From the NCBI RefSeq assembly GCF_028745515.1, contig NZ_JAQZSG010000020.1:1-52737 (forward strand): a stretch of DNA of 52,737 bases. The letters run 5' to 3'. The DNA comes from Paenibacillus thermotolerans (GTDB taxonomy: Bacteria > Bacillota > Bacilli > Paenibacillales > YIM-B00363). The first letter of the stretch is position 1, and each line of letters begins with the position of its first letter. The position numbers and the translations under genes were made by a program. Below are positions 15,561-24,744 of the stretch, in pieces. The notes beneath the pieces were generated by a model. The model was not told where the DNA came from. It made no database searches and saw only the letters and a list, made by a program, of their open reading frames with translations.

Positions 15561-16736
15561 TTGCGCACGTTTGATCGAATTTGTTTTATCGTACTCGACA
15601 GCGTCGGGATCGGGGAGCTGCCGGACGCCGATCAATTCGGGGACAAAGGCTCGCATACGCTCGGGCATATCGCCGAGAAGGTGCCGTCGATGAAGCTGCC
15701 GAATTTGCGGAATTTGGGTCTCGGCAACATCGCCGAAATGGCGGGCATCCCGCCGGCGGATGCGCCGCAAGGCAATTATGCCAAGATGGCGGAGGTGTCG
15801 GTCGGCAAAGACACGATGACCGGACATTGGGAGCTGATGGGGCTGAACGTGAAGATCCCGTTTCAGACGTTCCCGAACGGGTTTCCGGCGAAGCTGATCG
15901 AGCAGTTCGAGCAGGAGACCGGCCGGCGCGTCATCGGCAACAAGCCCGCATCCGGAACGGAAATATTGGACGAGCTCGGCGAAGAGCAGATGAAGACGGG
16001 GGCGTGGATCGTCTATACGTCCGCGGACAGCGTATTCCAAATCGCCGCGCACGAAGAAGTGATTCCGCTGGAGGAGCTGTACGACGCTTGTCGGATTGCG
16101 CGCCGTCTGACGCAGGGCGAATTCGCGGTCGGACGCGTCATTGCGCGCCCGTATGTCGGCAAGCCGGGAGCGTTCAAGCGGACGCCGAACCGCCACGATT
16201 ACGCGGTTAAGCCGCCGGAGGCGACGGTGCTGAACGGACTGAAGGATGCGGGGCTCGATGTGATTGCGGTCGGGAAAATCAACGATATTTTTTCCGGGGA
16301 AGGCATCACGGAAGCAATGCCGACCAAGAGCAACGCGGACGGCATCGCAAAGACGATCGACACGATGCGGAAGCAATTTAAGGGACTGTGCTTCGTTAAT
16401 TTGGTCGACTTCGATTCGTTGTTCGGGCATCGGAGAGACCCGCAAGGGTACGCGGGCGCACTGGAGGAGTTCGACCGGGCGCTGCCGGAGTTGATGGGCA
16501 CGCTGTCCGGGAACGATTTGCTCATCCTGACGGCGGATCACGGCAACGACCCGACCCACAGCGGGACGGATCATACGAGAGAATACGTACCGCTGCTGGT
16601 TTGGAGTCCGGCGCTGCAGGGCGGCCGTTCGCTCGGAGTGCGGTCGACTTACGCCGATGCCGGTGCGAGCGTCGCGGAAAACTTCGGCGTGCGGGGAACG
16701 GGCAACGGAAATTCGTTTATGAAGGAGCTGGTATAG
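15561..16736 (+). CDS. deoB: Phosphopentomutase
   Basis: This enzyme interconverts (deoxy)ribose 1-phosphate and 5-phosphate, linking nucleoside phosphorolysis to central metabolism. The 391 residues belong to the alkaline-phosphatase-like bacterial type. Asp13 in FIVLDSVG and later DHGNDPT and SGTDHTREY provide metal ligands. Thr85 in GKDTMTGHW is the residue phosphorylated in Bacillus enzymes. The start is taken as the TTG at 15561, about 9 bp after AAGGGGGA; the TTG at 15552 directly abuts that site. It lies 1 bp before punA, in one operon with two phosphorylases and pdp. Confidence 0.92.
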   Translation: MRTFDRICFIVLDSVGIGELPDADQFGDKGSHTLGHIAEKVPSMKLPNLRNLGLGNIAEMAGIPPADAPQGNYAKMAEVSVGKDTMTGHWELMGLNVKIPFQTFPNGFPAKLIEQFEQETGRRVIGNKPASGTEILDELGEEQMKTGAWIVYTSADSVFQIAAHEEVIPLEELYDACRIARRLTQGEFAVGRVIARPYVGKPGAFKRTPNRHDYAVKPPEATVLNGLKDAGLDVIAVGKINDIFSGEGITEAMPTKSNADGIAKTIDTMRKQFKGLCFVNLVDFDSLFGHRRDPQGYAGALEEFDRALPELMGTLSGNDLLILTADHGNDPTHSGTDHTREYVPLLVWSPALQGGRSLGVRSTYADAGASVAENFGVRGTGNGNSFMKELV

Positions 16737-16737
16737 C

Positions 16738-17583
16738 ATGAGCGGCAACGCAGGAAAAGAGGAACAAGCCGTTTCGGCCATGATTCGGGAAGCATCCGAT
16801 TATATTCGCAGCAAGACGAACATTTCTCCCGAGATCGGCCTCATTCTCGGCTCGGGTCTGGGCGTACTTGCGGACGAAATTACCGAATCGGTCGCGATCC
16901 GTTATGAAGACATTCCGCACTTCCCGGTATCCACCGTGGAAGGGCACGCGGGAGAGCTGCTCATCGGAACGCTTTCCGGCAGAAAGGTGCTTCTGATGAA
17001 AGGCCGGTTTCATCAATACGAAGGCTACGGCGCGACCGAGGTATCGTTCCCGGTCCGCGTCATGAAGGCGCTCGGCGTTCGCACGCTGCTTGTGACGAAT
17101 GCGGCAGGCGGCATCAACAAGCAGTTCGAGCCGGGCAATTTGATGCTCATTTCCGACCATATCAACTTTATGTTCCGCAATCCGCTCATCGGGCCGAACG
17201 ATCCCGCCATCGGCGTCCGTTTCCCGGACATGTCGGAGGCGTACAGCAAGCGGCTGCGCGCGGCGGCCCGGCGCGTCGCAGAGAAGGAAGGCATTCCGCT
17301 GCAGGAAGGCGTCTACATCGGGCTGCTCGGTCCGACGTACGAAACGCCGGCTGAAATCCGCATGATGCGGACGCTCGGCGCGGATGCGGTCGGCATGTCC
17401 ACCGTGCCGGAGACGATCGTGGCGCGCCATGCCGGCATCGAGGTGCTCGGCATCTCGTGCATCAGCAATATGGCGGCGGGCATTCTCGATCAGCCGCTCT
17501 CGCACGATGAAGTGATGGAAACGGCGGAGCGGGTCAAAGATACGTTCATTCGTTTAGTGAAAGGAATTGTTCCGGAGCTATGA
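16738..17583 (+). CDS. punA: Purine nucleoside phosphorylase (trimeric type), canonical copy
   Basis: This enzyme splits purine (deoxy)nucleosides with phosphate to base and (deoxy)ribose 1-phosphate. The 281 residues show the low-molecular-mass family motifs: GLILGSGLG (phosphate loop, about 34-42), [11 protein letters not shown] (about 65-75), the conserved VTNAAGG, and the base-binding pair Glu202 (TYETPAE) and Asn244 (CISNMAAG). That pair is the 6-oxopurine (guanosine/inosine) type. It overlaps the next gene by 4 bp (ATGA), a sign of translational coupling with its paralogue. Confidence 0.9.
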   Translation: MSGNAGKEEQAVSAMIREASDYIRSKTNISPEIGLILGSGLGVLADEITESVAIRYEDIPHFPVSTVEGHAGELLIGTLSGRKVLLMKGRFHQYEGYGATEVSFPVRVMKALGVRTLLVTNAAGGINKQFEPGNLMLISDHINFMFRNPLIGPNDPAIGVRFPDMSEAYSKRLRAAARRVAEKEGIPLQEGVYIGLLGPTYETPAEIRMMRTLGADAVGMSTVPETIVARHAGIEVLGISCISNMAAGILDQPLSHDEVMETAERVKDTFIRLVKGIVPEL

Positions 17584-18428
17584 GTACATATTACGAGCAA
17601 GTACAAGAAGCCGCAGAAGCGCTTCGCGCGAAAATCGGCGAACGCCGTCCGTCCATCGGTCTTATTTTAGGCTCGGGTCTCGGCGATTTGGCGAACGAAG
17701 TGAAAGACGCGGTGAAGATCGATTATACCGAGCTTCCGCATTTTCCAGTATCTACGGTTGAGGGTCATGCGGGACAATTTGTCGTCGGCGAGCTTGAAGG
17801 CAAGCAAGTGATCGTCATGCAAGGGCGATTCCATTACTATGAAGGGTATTCGATGCGAAAGGTCGTATTCCCCGTCTATGTGATGAAGCTGCTCGGCGTC
17901 GCTTCGCTCGTCGTTACGAATGCGGCCGGCGGCATGAACCGGGAATTTCAGGCCGGTGATTTGATGCTGATCAGCGACCATATCAATTTGACGGGCGACA
18001 ACCCGCTCATCGGGGCGAACGATCCGCGCTTCGGCGTACGCTTTCCGGATATGTCCTCCGCTTACGACAAGGAGTACCGGGCATTGGCGCGCCGCTTGGC
18101 TTCGGGAGTTTCGGGACCGGACGGTAAGGCGCTGCGGCTCGTCGAAGGCGTTTATTCCGGCATCAGCGGTCCTACCTACATGACGCCTGCGGAGCTCATT
18201 ATGCTGGCGCGCGTCGGCGGCGACGCGGTCGGCATGTCTACGGTCGGCGAGGTCATCGCCGCGAAACATGCAGGCATGCGCGTGCTCGGCATTTCGTGCA
18301 TTACCGATATGGCGATCGGCGAGGAGCTGGAGCCTTTGACGCACGAGCAGGTCGTCGCGGTGGCGAATCGGACGAAGCCGATGTTTAAATCGCTCGTACG
18401 TTCGTTCGTCCGCGAGGTGAACGGTTAA
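17580..18428 (+). CDS. Second purine nucleoside phosphorylase with altered base pocket
   Basis: A 282-residue tandem paralogue of the preceding gene, alike over its whole length. The phosphate and ribose motifs are kept ([23 protein letters not shown]). The two residues that read 6-oxopurines differ: the glutamate of the YETPAE motif is Met201 (TYMTPAE), and the asparagine is Asp243 (CITDMAIG). In human 5'-methylthioadenosine phosphorylase the latter position is also Asp and the former is not Glu, so a shift toward 6-aminopurine or another nucleoside is plausible. The reaction class is confident; the substrate is not. It ends 1 bp before pdp. Confidence 0.85.
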   Translation: MSTYYEQVQEAAEALRAKIGERRPSIGLILGSGLGDLANEVKDAVKIDYTELPHFPVSTVEGHAGQFVVGELEGKQVIVMQGRFHYYEGYSMRKVVFPVYVMKLLGVASLVVTNAAGGMNREFQAGDLMLISDHINLTGDNPLIGANDPRFGVRFPDMSSAYDKEYRALARRLASGVSGPDGKALRLVEGVYSGISGPTYMTPAELIMLARVGGDAVGMSTVGEVIAAKHAGMRVLGISCITDMAIGEELEPLTHEQVVAVANRTKPMFKSLVRSFVREVNG

Positions 18429-18429
18429 T

Positions 18430-19776
18430 ATGCGGGCCGTCGATTTGATAGGGCTGAAGCGGGACGGCGCGGAATTGACGCCGGAGCAGATCGCGTTTCT
18501 TGTGCGCGGCTACGTCGGCGGCACCATACCGGATTACCAGATGGCGGCTTGGGCGATGGCGGTCGTGTTCCGCGGCATGACGGCGCGGGAGACGGCCGCG
18601 CTCACGATGGAGATGGCGCATTCGGGAGATATGATCGATTTAAGCGCCATCCCCGGCGTAAAGGTCGACAAGCATTCGACCGGCGGCGTCGGCGATACGA
18701 CGACGCTGGTGCTGGCCCCGTTAGTCGCCGCCGCAGGCGTTCCCGTAGCGAAAATGTCCGGGCGCGGGCTCGGGCATACGGGCGGGACCGTCGATAAGCT
18801 CGAGTCGATTCCGGGCTTTCGCGTCGAGCTGTCCCAGGCGGAGTTCGTCGAGCAGGTGAACCGGATCGGCGCGGCGGTTATATCGCAATCCGGCAACATT
18901 ACTCCTGCCGACAAAATGCTCTACGGCCTGCGCGATGTGACGGCCACGGTGGAGTCGATTCCGCTGATCGCAAGCTCCATCATGAGCAAAAAAATCGCCG
19001 CAGGCGCAGACGCCATCCTGCTGGACGTAAAGACGGGCGGCGGGGCGTTCATGAAGACGCTGGACGATTCGATCGCGCTCGCTTCTGCGATGGTAGGTAT
19101 CGGCGCCGAGGTCGGGCGCGAAACGGTTGCCGTCATCAGCGACATGAACCAGCCGCTCGGCAATGCGGTGGGCAACGCGCTCGAGGTGCGCGAGGCGCTT
19201 GCGGTGCTGCGCGGCGAGCAGGGCGTGTCCCGCGACTTGATCGAGGTGTGCCTCGCGCTCGGCGCGCACATGCTTGTGCTGGGCCGTCGCGCGGGCACCG
19301 TGGATGAGGCACGCAGCATGCTGCAGGAGCTGCTGGTTAACGGCGGCGCGCTGCGCAAGTTCGCCGAGATGATCGCCGCGCAGGGCGGGGATGCGTCGGT
19401 CGTCGATTCGCCCGACCGTTTGCCCGCCGCTGGCGCGGTCATTCCCGTAGCCTCGCTTGCGGCGGGCTACGTGGGTGCGATCCGTGCCATTGATATCGGC
19501 ACGGCCGCGATGCTGCTCGGCGCCGGCCGAGCGACGAAAGAGTCGCGCATCGACCTGTCGGTCGGCATCCGCTTGCTGAAGCGGATCGGCGACCGGGTAG
19601 AAGCGGGCGAGCCGCTCGCAGAGCTGCACGCGAGCGAAGCGATGAGCCGCGGCGGCGATGCGCTCGCGGAAATTTCGCGGCAGGTGGCGGACGCCTACGC
19701 CCTGCAGAGCGAGCCGGCGGCCGCGCCGCCGCTCATTCGCGCCGTCGTTTCCCGCAACGGTGTACACCGGATGTGA
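18430..19776 (+). CDS. pdp: Pyrimidine-nucleoside phosphorylase
   Basis: This enzyme splits uridine, thymidine and deoxyuridine with phosphate. The 448 residues match the thymidine/pyrimidine-nucleoside phosphorylase family. The phosphate-binding KHSTGGVGD is near residue 81, and the signature [17 protein letters not shown] is at about 113-129. The K+-site and hinge residues are followed by the C-terminal alpha/beta domain. It is the last gene of the deoB operon and ends in a terminator. In B. subtilis pdp lies elsewhere (the dra-nupC-pdp operon), so salvage of both purines and pyrimidines is unified here. Confidence 0.92.
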   Translation: MRAVDLIGLKRDGAELTPEQIAFLVRGYVGGTIPDYQMAAWAMAVVFRGMTARETAALTMEMAHSGDMIDLSAIPGVKVDKHSTGGVGDTTTLVLAPLVAAAGVPVAKMSGRGLGHTGGTVDKLESIPGFRVELSQAEFVEQVNRIGAAVISQSGNITPADKMLYGLRDVTATVESIPLIASSIMSKKIAAGADAILLDVKTGGGAFMKTLDDSIALASAMVGIGAEVGRETVAVISDMNQPLGNAVGNALEVREALAVLRGEQGVSRDLIEVCLALGAHMLVLGRRAGTVDEARSMLQELLVNGGALRKFAEMIAAQGGDASVVDSPDRLPAAGAVIPVASLAAGYVGAIRAIDIGTAAMLLGAGRATKESRIDLSVGIRLLKRIGDRVEAGEPLAELHASEAMSRGGDALAEISRQVADAYALQSEPAAAPPLIRAVVSRNGVHRM

Positions 19777-19793
19777 AACGACGCGTTTTGTAG

Positions 19794-19822
19794 AAACCGA
19801 GTCTATTTGGCTCGGTTTTTTT
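19794..19822 (+). terminator. Terminator of the deoB-punA-pdp operon
   Basis: AAACCGAG pairs with CTCGGTTT over a 9-nt loop and is followed by TTTT. Confidence 0.8.
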
Positions 19823-19930
19823 GTCATTCATTTAGTGACCGAGTTATTATCGCTTTCATTTTTGCCGTCATCACTTTCTTGAATTCAAAGGACGCCGCTC
19901 GCGTTTTTCTTGATTGTATGGGTTTGTGTT

Positions 19931-20535
19931 TGCACGGTCCTTTTCACCACTCTCCCCTTCGCTCAGCAACGGTCGTAGTGCGTCACCCACGTTTAGCCCG
20001 TACGCTGCCCCTCGCACGCCAGAACTGCCCTACGCACCCAACACCGTCCTTCGCGCGCCAACGCTAGCTATTCGCCGGTCAAGCCGCCTATGCCACTACT
20101 TCCTTTGCACGGTCCTTTTCACCACTCTCCCCTTCGCTCAGCAACGGTCGTAGTGCTTCACCCACGTTTCGCCCGTACGCTGCCCCTCGCACGCCAGAAC
20201 TGCCCTACGCACCCAACACCGTCCTTCGCGCGCCAACGCTAGCTATTCGCCGGTCAAGCCGCCTATGCCACTACTTCCTTTGCACGGTCCTTTTCACCAC
20301 TCTCCCCTTCGCTCAGCAACGGTCGTAGTGCTTCACCCACGTTTCGCCCGTACGCTGCCCCTCGCACGCCAGAACTGCCCTACGCACCCAACACCGTCCT
20401 TCGCGCGCCAACGCTAGCTATTCGCCGGTCAAGCCGCCTATGCCACTACTTCCTTTGCACGGTCCTTTTCACCACTCTCCCCTTCGCTCAGCAACGGTCG
20501 AAACGCCTCACCCCACGTATCGCCCATGCTACTCC
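19931..20535. repeat. 175-bp tandem repeat array (about 3.3 copies)
   Basis: Units start at 19931, 20106, 20281 and 20456. Copies 2 and 3 look identical; copy 1 differs by two substitutions; the fourth matches for 45 bp and then decays. The unit is C-rich on the + strand. Its first part, read on the minus strand, contains TTGCTGAGC followed by a GGGGA..AG.GGT core that is shared with the neighbouring array. The unit length is not divisible by 3 and both strands contain stops, so it does not encode a repetitive protein. Confidence 0.92.
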
Positions 20536-20602
20536 CTTTTTTACCAAAATAGCGAGATCAGTCTGCTTGATCTTGATTAGTAACGGAGTAATTAATACGA
20601 AA

Positions 20603-21295
20603 CGTTTTTGCTGAGCAATGGGGATAGCGGTAATAAGAAATGCGGGGCACATAACCCCGGGTAGAGGGCGTGGGAGGATAAGCTCGGGCAGGTAAAAAGT
20701 TGTCGGAGGAGGACGAGAAGAGAATGCGGTCGGGGTTGACGTCGTTTTTGCTGAGCAATGGGGATAGCGGTAATAAGAAATGCGGGGCACATAACCCCGG
20801 GTAGAGGGCGTGGGAGGATAAGCTCGGGCAGGTAAAAAGTTGTCGGAGGAGGACGAGAAGAGAATGCGGTCGGGGTTGACGTCGTTTTTGCTGAGCAATG
20901 GGGATAGCGGTAATAAGAAATGCGGGGCACATAACCCCGGGTAGAGGGCGTGGGAGGATAAGCTCGGGCAGGTAAAAAGTTGTCGGAGGAGGACGAGAAG
21001 AGAATGCGGTCGGGGTTGACGTCGTTTTTGCTGAGCAATGGGGATAGCGGTAATAAGAAATGCGGGGGGGACACATAACCCAAGGTAGAGAGCATCGGAG
21101 AATAAGCTCCGGGAGGTAAAAAGCTGTAGGCGGAGGCACAAGGTGGGAGAAGATGAGGTCGAGAGGAAAATGCAGTTAGGGCCGCCGACGTTTTTGCTGA
21201 GCAATGGGGATAGCGGTAATAAGAAATGCTGGGATACATAACCCCCGGGTTGAGGGCGTGGGAGGATAAGCTCGGGCGGAAAAAAGAAGTGTCGG
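20603..21295. repeat. 140-bp tandem repeat array (3 identical copies plus 2 diverged)
   Basis: Units starting at 20603, 20743 and 20883 appear identical. A diverged and expanded copy starts at 21023 (166 bp) and a partial one at 21189. Each begins CGTTTTTGCTGAGCAATGG and continues purine-rich. The core TTGCTGAGC..GGGGA..AG.GGT also occurs, inverted, in the 175-bp array. The minus strand of the unit contains no stop codon in any frame. Confidence 0.92.
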
Positions 21296-21581
21296 CTGTA
21301 AACGGACGTGTGGAGAGCTGAGTTTGTGTTGTCAATAAGGTAGGTTTTGCCTGAAAAAGGTATGCAGTAAAAAGGGTGATAGTAGACGGCGAAAAGTTGT
21401 TGGCGGTAAAAGGGGAGCGATAAGAAGGAGAAATAGAGGGAGGACCGCTGATGGAAACGTACCGGGAGATACGTATGTTAAAAGTCCCTCAAGAGACATA
21501 GGGCATGGCATCGACGGGGGACGACATGTCCGCAAATTCGAGGGAAATATACTAAGAAATAAATAAAAGTATAAAAACCAA

Positions 21582-21620
21582 TTCACAAAACTATATAGTC
21601 GAGATATAATGTACCCATTA
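21582..21620 (+). promoter_or_regulatory. Sigma-A promoter and possible TetR operator for the ABC operon
   Basis: TTCACA (21582-21587), a 17-bp spacer and TATAAT (21605-21610) form a strong promoter. An inverted repeat TAATG-TACC-CATTA (21607-21620) overlaps the -10 and +1 and may be the operator of the TetR regulator encoded at the end of the operon. The surrounding DNA is AT-rich. Confidence 0.6.
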
Positions 21621-21649
21621 TTATTCTATAGTATATTGGGGTGGGGCGG

Positions 21650-22552
21650 ATGGACGCCGTACAAATTGAGGGAATAACGAAAAGCTATGGGAACGGCCGC
21701 GGGGTGAAGGACGTAACCTTTTCGGTGGCGCAGGGGGAAATTTTCGGCTTCATTGGACCGAACGGGGCCGGGAAGTCTACGACGATCCGGATGATGATGG
21801 GATTATCGAAGCCGGACCGGGGCCGGATCGCGCTGCTAGGCCGGCCGCTGGAAGGAGATGATCCGAATGTGCGCCGAAACATCGGTTATTTGCCTTCGGA
21901 GGTCAGCTTCTATAAGGAGATGACAGGCAAGCAGCTGCTGGAATTCACGGCTCGCGCTTATGGCATGGCCTTAAAAGAAACGAGTGCGTACGAATATGCC
22001 GAACGTCTCCGTTTCGACATGTCGCCAAGCATAAAATCGTATTCGCTCGGCAACCGCAAGAAGCTCGGCATCATCGCTTCGTTATTGCATGAGCCGAAGC
22101 TGCTGATCATGGACGAACCGACGTCGGGACTCGATCCTCTTGTCCAGCAAGCCTTCTTTGAACTGATCCGCGAACAGAACAACAACGGAACGACCGTGTT
22201 TTTTTCGACGCATGTACTGAGCGAGGTAGAGAAGCTGTGCAGCAGGGTCGCTTTTATAAAAGAGGGAGTGATCCGGCAAGTTTCTGAGGTGGACGATATT
22301 CCGGGTCGCCGGCAGGCTCGTATCGAAGTAACCTTCGAGGAGCACGGGGATGTGTCCGAAAAGCTCGGCTTGCGGGAGCTGGACCCGAATTTGATATACG
22401 CAGGCGGCCAAATCAGCCTGACGGTGAGCGGGGAAATTTCCGCAGCGCTCCGAAAAATATCGCAGCTGCCCATACGCAGCATCGAGATTCACAAACCGTC
22501 GCTTGAGGAGTTGTTTATGCAGTACTATTCGAAGGAGGAGCAAAGCCGATGA
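21650..22552 (+). CDS. ABC transporter ATP-binding protein (ABC-2 exporter type)
   Basis: A 300-residue ATPase that powers the membrane protein encoded next. Walker A is GPNGAGKST (about 36-44), Walker B is LLIMDEPTSGLDP (about 150-162), and the switch histidine is in FFSTHVLSE. The signature loop is degenerate (YSLGNRKKLG instead of LSGGQ-like). A C-terminal 80-residue domain follows. This arrangement fits BcrA/NatA-like exporters of drugs, peptides or ions. The ATG at 21650 is chosen over a GTG at 21641 because the G-rich ribosome-binding site overlaps the latter. The last 4 bp overlap the permease gene. Confidence 0.85.
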   Translation: MDAVQIEGITKSYGNGRGVKDVTFSVAQGEIFGFIGPNGAGKSTTIRMMMGLSKPDRGRIALLGRPLEGDDPNVRRNIGYLPSEVSFYKEMTGKQLLEFTARAYGMALKETSAYEYAERLRFDMSPSIKSYSLGNRKKLGIIASLLHEPKLLIMDEPTSGLDPLVQQAFFELIREQNNNGTTVFFSTHVLSEVEKLCSRVAFIKEGVIRQVSEVDDIPGRRQARIEVTFEEHGDVSEKLGLRELDPNLIYAGGQISLTVSGEISAALRKISQLPIRSIEIHKPSLEELFMQYYSKEEQSR

Positions 22553-23343
22553 AGCTGAATCTTATCAAGCATGAAATGTTGCAAAACCGCAGAGGCTGGT
22601 TCATCGGAGCGCTGGTAATCGTCGGCTTTCTGGCATTGCTGTCTTCCTTCGCGGATTTATATATCGATAATGAAGAAATGACGAAGGTGATCGAATCGTT
22701 TCCTCCCGCGCTCCTTGAAGGCTTTGGCATCGACCCGTCCGCATTCGGCAGCTTCGAAGGGTTTTTGTCGGGCCAGCCGTACACTTTCTTTGTTTTGCTG
22801 CTCGGCGTGTTTGGGGCGATTTGGGCCAGTACGGCCATTGCGAAGGAGCGGGACCGGGAAACGGACGAATTTTTGTTTTCGCTTCCGTACAGCCGGGCCT
22901 CGATCTACTTGTCGAAGGCGTTCGCTCACTGGCTGCAAGTTACCGCCATTTATATCGTTTCGGCGGCCGTTGTTGTTGCGATCGGTTTCACTGCAACCGA
23001 AATGAGCGACCCTGCGGCCGTTTTATTGATACTGACGGGCGGATATTTGATTTCGCTCGCGTTCAGCGGGATCGGCTTTGCCGTGACGGTGCTGCTGAGA
23101 ACCGAGCGCGACGCGATGACGGCGGGGATCGGGCTTGTGATCGTATCGTTTTTGCTGAACATGCTCGCCGGCATGGACGAAAGCATCCGCTGGCTGTCCG
23201 GATTGAGCCTGTTTCAAGCCTACGACAGCGGAGCCGTCATATCGGACGGCGCCTTGACATGGGGTGGGACGGCCACTACAGTAATGATATATATTATAGG
23301 GCTGATCATCGGCTTGATTTTGCTAAAGCGTCAAGACATCTAG
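22549..23343 (+). CDS. ABC-2 type permease
   Basis: A 264-residue integral membrane protein with about six hydrophobic segments (near 18-38, 75-98, 115-145, 150-178, 183-205 and 240-260). An N-terminal MKLNLIKHEML and the loop KERDRETDEFLFSLPYSR are typical of ABC-2 permeases, where the latter segment couples to the ATPase. It is translationally coupled to the ATPase (ATGA overlap). The substrate cannot be read from sequence; export of an antimicrobial or lipid-like compound is the usual role of such pairs with a TetR gene. Confidence 0.82.
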   Translation: MKLNLIKHEMLQNRRGWFIGALVIVGFLALLSSFADLYIDNEEMTKVIESFPPALLEGFGIDPSAFGSFEGFLSGQPYTFFVLLLGVFGAIWASTAIAKERDRETDEFLFSLPYSRASIYLSKAFAHWLQVTAIYIVSAAVVVAIGFTATEMSDPAAVLLILTGGYLISLAFSGIGFAVTVLLRTERDAMTAGIGLVIVSFLLNMLAGMDESIRWLSGLSLFQAYDSGAVISDGALTWGGTATTVMIYIIGLIIGLILLKRQDI

Positions 23344-23391
23344 CAGGAGCATGCGATTTTTGCCTACGGTTGTTAAAGGAGCGGCTCGGAC

Positions 23392-24000
23392 ATGGAATCG
23401 TCGCCGGGAAAGGAAACGAATAAAGCAAGCTCCCGCATGGCGGACATATTGCAAACGGCCGAAGCGTTGTTTTGCCGTCAAGGTATTGCGGAAACGACTA
23501 TGGATCAAATCGCGGAATCGGTTCCGATCGCCAAAATGACGTTATACAAATACGCAGGCAGCAAAGAGAAGCTGCTCGATCTGGTGCTCGACCGTATGCT
23601 AAAGCGCGGGGAAGCGGATTTTCGCTCGATGCTGAACCAAGCGGAGACGCCGCTGGATATGTTGACCTTGATGACGCAATACCGAGGCATGGATCATGTC
23701 GCAGCCGTCTTCGTGCAGGACTTGATGCGGCTTTACCCCGAGAAGGGGGCTGAGCTTATCGCAAAGCAGCAGGAGACGCTCGGGCCGCTGCTTGAGCGGA
23801 CGATCTTTGAAGGCCAGCAACGGGGGCAATTTCGGAAAGACCTTTCTCCTCACGTCGTGATCTTGTTTTTTATGGGCATGAAGGAGGTTTTATCCCGATC
23901 GGACGCTCTGAGCGGCCCGGCGGGGCTGCGTGCCATAAGCGAGCAAATCATGTCCATATTTTTCCACGGAATCGTTGCGCAGGAGCAAAAAAACGAGTAA
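23392..24000 (+). CDS. TetR family transcriptional regulator
   Basis: A 202-residue repressor with an N-terminal helix-turn-helix: ILQTAEALFCRQGIAETTMD then SVPIAKMTLYKYAGSKEKL (about 18-63). A helical ligand-binding domain of low conservation follows. It lies 48 bp after the permease, with a modest AAAGGAG, and ends at a terminator, so it closes the ABC operon. By family habit it would repress this operon in the absence of a ligand. The inverted repeat over the operon promoter is the proposed site. Confidence 0.85.
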   Translation: MESSPGKETNKASSRMADILQTAEALFCRQGIAETTMDQIAESVPIAKMTLYKYAGSKEKLLDLVLDRMLKRGEADFRSMLNQAETPLDMLTLMTQYRGMDHVAAVFVQDLMRLYPEKGAELIAKQQETLGPLLERTIFEGQQRGQFRKDLSPHVVILFFMGMKEVLSRSDALSGPAGLRAISEQIMSIFFHGIVAQEQKNE

Positions 24001-24042
24001 ACTAGATTGTACAAGATCCATAATTGTACGGCAGCAAAGCAT

Positions 24043-24082
24043 GCGCCGCTTGTCCCTGTTTGAGGGATGGGCGGCGTTTTTT
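24043..24082 (+). terminator. Terminator of the ABC-tetR operon
   Basis: CGCCGC..TCCCT pairs with AGGGA..GCGGCG, followed by a run of six T residues. Confidence 0.75.
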
Positions 24083-24105
24083 CATTCAAGGAGGAGAAAG
24101 AAGTC

Positions 24106-24744
24106 ATGAACGACACGGCTTTTGAGAAAGCCCATATGGAATGGTTGGGGAAGCATGCGGCCGCAAGGAAAGGCGAGAGTAAAAAGCGGCTTCTAGCAAG
24201 ACACGGCGACAAAGAGATTTTTTTGCTTGAGCACATATGGTGGCCGATTTTCGGCAGCCTCGAGCATTTGCATCCCCAATTCGAATTTCGCGATGCTTTC
24301 GGGCGCGAGCGGGTTTTGAGCTTCGCGTACGTTCGCCCGCCGCACCGGATCTGCATCGTGACGGAGGACGATCCGGGGGCAGACGCGTTGGCTGCGGATC
24401 TTTGGGTCGTCATCAAGATGTCCTATGAAGATATGTCGAACTGCCCGAACCGGTGCCGGCAGCTGATGGCTAACCTGCTTAGGCGATTGTTCCCGGAGCG
24501 TCTCGCCGGAGTTACGCTCACCCCTTACGAGAAAGAGGCGCTGCGGCTCGCCGCCGGCTCCGCACGGCCGGTTACGCCGTCGGACGTCTCTCATTCGCTT
24601 CACATTTGCGGAAAAACCGCAAGAACGATTCTTAAGAGCTTGGTAGAGAAGCGCTTGCTGGTACGGGCCGGCGGAGGGAAGCAGCGAACGCGGTCGTATC
24701 GGCCGTGCGTGGAGCCGAACCTGCTGCTTGATATGGCCGGCTAG
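24106..24744 (+). CDS. Unknown protein with C-terminal winged helix
   Basis: A 212-residue protein, start chosen at 24106 behind AAGGAGGAG. Residues about 130-200 look like a winged helix-turn-helix (LTPYEKEALRLA, then TPSDVSHSLHICGKTARTIL, then a KRLLVRAGGG wing). The N-terminal half has a conserved-looking core: HIWWPIFG, LHPQFEFRDAFG and LSFAYVRPPHRICIV. It recalls Paenibacillus proteins whose N-terminal half is restriction-endonuclease-like (DUF559-type). In the forms I remember, a VDGFGPH-type segment follows the RPP motif; here the acidic TEDDPGADAL stretch is much shorter, so catalytic activity is doubtful. This comparison is from memory. It is separated by a terminator from the ABC operon. 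Confidence 0.6.
   Translation: MNDTAFEKAHMEWLGKHAAARKGESKKRLLARHGDKEIFLLEHIWWPIFGSLEHLHPQFEFRDAFGRERVLSFAYVRPPHRICIVTEDDPGADALAADLWVVIKMSYEDMSNCPNRCRQLMANLLRRLFPERLAGVTLTPYEKEALRLAAGSARPVTPSDVSHSLHICGKTARTILKSLVEKRLLVRAGGGKQRTRSYRPCVEPNLLLDMAG

Larger units (their letters stand above)
19823..21581. other. 1.76-kb gene-free region made mostly of tandem repeats
   Basis: No credible gene is seen between the pdp terminator and the ABC promoter. The region holds a 175-bp array (about 3.3 copies), a 70-bp centre with a small AGATCA/TGATCT hairpin (20555-20573), and a 140-bp array. The + strand is pyrimidine-rich in the left array and purine-rich in the right one, so composition flips at about 20,540-20,600. 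Open frames here on the minus strand are artefacts of a stop-poor repeat whose length is not a multiple of three. Confidence 0.7.

Noticed and set aside
19931-21295. CRISPR array
   Set aside because: The repeats are 140 and 175 bp, directly abutting, with no unique spacers and no cas genes nearby.
20488-21335. Long overlapping minus-strand open frames of about 190-250 codons
   Set aside because: They run through 140-bp tandem repeats in shifting frames, lack ribosome-binding sites, and arise because the unit has no minus-strand stops.
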